Shown here in pieces: positions 22,837 to 24,139 of a DNA stretch of 24,139 nt. How positions within the stretch are numbered: the first letter of the stretch is position 1; each line of letters starts with the position of its first letter. The notes beneath the pieces were generated by a model. It did not search any database. It was given only the letters and a program-made list of their open reading frames with translations, and had not been told where the DNA came from. Source of the DNA: JAKORR01 sp964608495 (GTDB taxonomy: Bacteria > Armatimonadota > Zipacnadia > Zipacnadales > FEN-943); contig CAZSOQ010000063.1 of the NCBI GenBank assembly GCA_964608495.1, forward strand, positions 1 to 24,139. Reading direction: 5' to 3'. The translations under genes were made by a program, and so were the position numbers.

Positions 22837-24139
22837 ATGTGTTGGGCGGTACTTATCCTCGCCTTCACCACCGCCGGCTGGCGGGACGATTTCGACAGCC
22901 CGCAGGTGAAGGAACGCTGGCAATGGAAGTGCGCCGCGCCCGGGCCGACCCTGGCCCCCAGCCCCGAGCCGGGCTGGCTGCGCGTCACCGTGCCCCGGCG
23001 CGATGTGGGCTACAACCACTGGCTGCCCGGCGAGCACTCGCAGGACGCCCCCATGCTCACCACACCCGCCCCGCCCGGCGACTTCAGCTTCGAGGCACGC
23101 CTGCGCCTGGCGTCCTTCGGCCCGGCCAGCAACTTCCACGCCGCCCTGGTCGTGGGATTCAGCCCGGGATACGTGCTCGGCTGGGGGCCCTTCCGCGCAC
23201 CCCTGCTGGGGCGTCCAGCCGACGAACCCGAGCTGTGGTGCGAACCCACCGGCCTCGGCCGCTTCCTGGCCGTGCCGGCCCCGGCCCGCGACCTGTTCCT
23301 CCGCATCGAGAAGCGCGGGCAGGTCTATGCGCTCAGCTACCGCCGCCCTGGCGAGGACGGCTGGACCGCCGCGGGGGACTACCGGGCTTTCGCGCCGCCG
23401 ACCTTCGTGGGCTTCATGGGCAAGACCTTCGGGGCGGGCGAACCCGTGGTCTTCGAGGTGGACTACGCGGCCCTGGACGAGGCCACGGGCCAGCCGGCGC
23501 AGGGCGGCGCCGCGGAGCAGCCCGCCACGCTCACGGTGATCGCGGACGGCCCCCGCTGGGAGCTCGACGACCGCCGCTATGCCCACTTCATCGAGCACAT
23601 GCACCGCTGCATTCAGGTGGGGTTCTGGGCCGAGAAGCTACACAACCGCAAGTTCACCGGGGCGGCGGACGCGAGGGGCGTGGTGGAGACCTGGCGCGCG
23701 GTCGGCGAGGCGACGTTCTCGCCGGACAACACCGACTGGTATGTGCCCTGCCAGAGCCAACGGCTGGAGCTGGCTGGCGGGGAGCCCGCGGGCCTGGCGC
23801 AGGGGCCGATCGGATTCCGGGCGAAGGTGGATCAGGTGGGGTACCTGGTGGCGAAGTCGAGGCCGGAAGGGGTGAGAGTGAACATAACGCTCGTGGCCGA
23901 CGACCGGACCCTCGCGGCGGCACAGGTTGGTCCACTGAGCGAGGAGTGGGGGAAGTACTCGTTCGCCCTGCCCGGGCTGCCGGAGGTGACGCCGGCGGAG
24001 GTGAGGATCACAGCCGAGGGGCCGGGGACGGTGTGGCTGGGGGCGGTATCGCTGATGCCGGCGGACAACGTGGATGGCTGGCGGGCGGACGTGCTGGAGG
24101 TGGTGAAGGGCGTCCGGCCGCCCGCGATACGCTGGCCCG
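22837..24139 (+). CDS. GH51-like alpha-L-arabinofuranosidase, N-terminal part
   Basis: ATG 22837 has GGGGG eight bases upstream; the frame stays open to the window end (434 codons). The short N-terminus (CWAVLILAFTTAG) looks like a weak signal peptide. Residues about 15-225 form a beta-sandwich (WRDDFDSPQVKERWQWK) of the DUF1349/LamG kind. From about 230 the sequence matches GH51 arabinofuranosidases: YAHFIEHMHRCIQVGFWAEKLHNRKF resembles the family G-x-F-I-E-H-x-x-R-x-I-Y-x-G-x-W-A-E block, and VRPPAIRWP starts the barrel. A further domain near 330-410 sits between these. The catalytic Glu pair lies outside the window, so activity cannot be checked. Substrate would be arabinan or arabinoxylan. 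Confidence 0.85.
   Translation, partial: MCWAVLILAFTTAGWRDDFDSPQVKERWQWKCAAPGPTLAPSPEPGWLRVTVPRRDVGYNHWLPGEHSQDAPMLTTPAPPGDFSFEARLRLASFGPASNFHAALVVGFSPGYVLGWGPFRAPLLGRPADEPELWCEPTGLGRFLAVPAPARDLFLRIEKRGQVYALSYRRPGEDGWTAAGDYRAFAPPTFVGFMGKTFGAGEPVVFEVDYAALDEATGQPAQGGAAEQPATLTVIADGPRWELDDRRYAHFIEHMHRCIQVGFWAEKLHNRKFTGAADARGVVETWRAVGEATFSPDNTDWYVPCQSQRLELAGGEPAGLAQGPIGFRAKVDQVGYLVAKSRPEGVRVNITLVADDRTLAAAQVGPLSEEWGKYSFALPGLPEVTPAEVRITAEGPGTVWLGAVSLMPADNVDGWRADVLEVVKGVRPPAIRWP

Overview
This is a GC-rich bacterial window (coding regions with strong G/C third positions) from a draft or metagenomic scaffold: it contains a 100-base run of N at 9656-9755. Secreted glycoside-hydrolase-like proteins, a GxGYxYP protein, a DUF3160 lipoprotein, a sulfatase-fold enzyme and TIM-barrel sugar isomerases are typical of polysaccharide-degrading lineages such as Armatimonadota or Planctomycetota. 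No rRNA or other marker is present, so the phylum cannot be settled from the window. I saw no tRNA, rRNA, CRISPR array or transposase.

Layout. At 1-1718 two secreted proteins of unknown function diverge (the first is cut by the window edge). At 1950-6044 a leftward cluster reads: two tandem thymidylate-kinase-like P-loop kinases, a ROK-family sugar kinase fused to a C-terminal Mth938-like domain, and a CHAD-domain protein. CHAD proteins bind polyphosphate, some ROK kinases use polyphosphate, and PPK2 polyphosphate kinases share the thymidylate-kinase fold, so a polyphosphate-linked role is a testable idea for this cluster. One of the two kinases has Arg in place of the Walker A Lys.

At 6045-6657 lies a 613-base gene-free stretch rich in degenerate palindromic repeats. 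It ends in an AT-rich island with two identical TGCAA-N6-TTGCA dyads 31 bp apart, the second covering the start codon of an AAA/DUF4143-type ATPase (6658-7842).

At 7918-20438 a series of leftward genes probably deals with polysaccharides: a sugar isomerase-like TIM barrel, a GxGYxYP putative glycoside hydrolase, a DUF3160 lipoprotein, an NAD-type SDR dehydrogenase, a cytoplasmic sulfatase-fold hydrolase with Thr at the nucleophile position, and a large exported glycosidase-like protein interrupted by the N gap. The gap looks like an artefact: its flanks share 19 identical bases, and collapsing them restores one frame. The intergenic gaps are 150-290 bases, so this is a themed locus rather than one tight operon.

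At 20715-22657 are an apparently orphan HicB-like protein and a protein with a type I restriction HsdR-like nuclease domain, a 12-proline linker and an unrecognised C-terminal half. At 22837-24139 is the start of a GH51-like alpha-L-arabinofuranosidase, cut by the window end. REP-like palindromic repeats of at least two families are scattered through the intergenic gaps.
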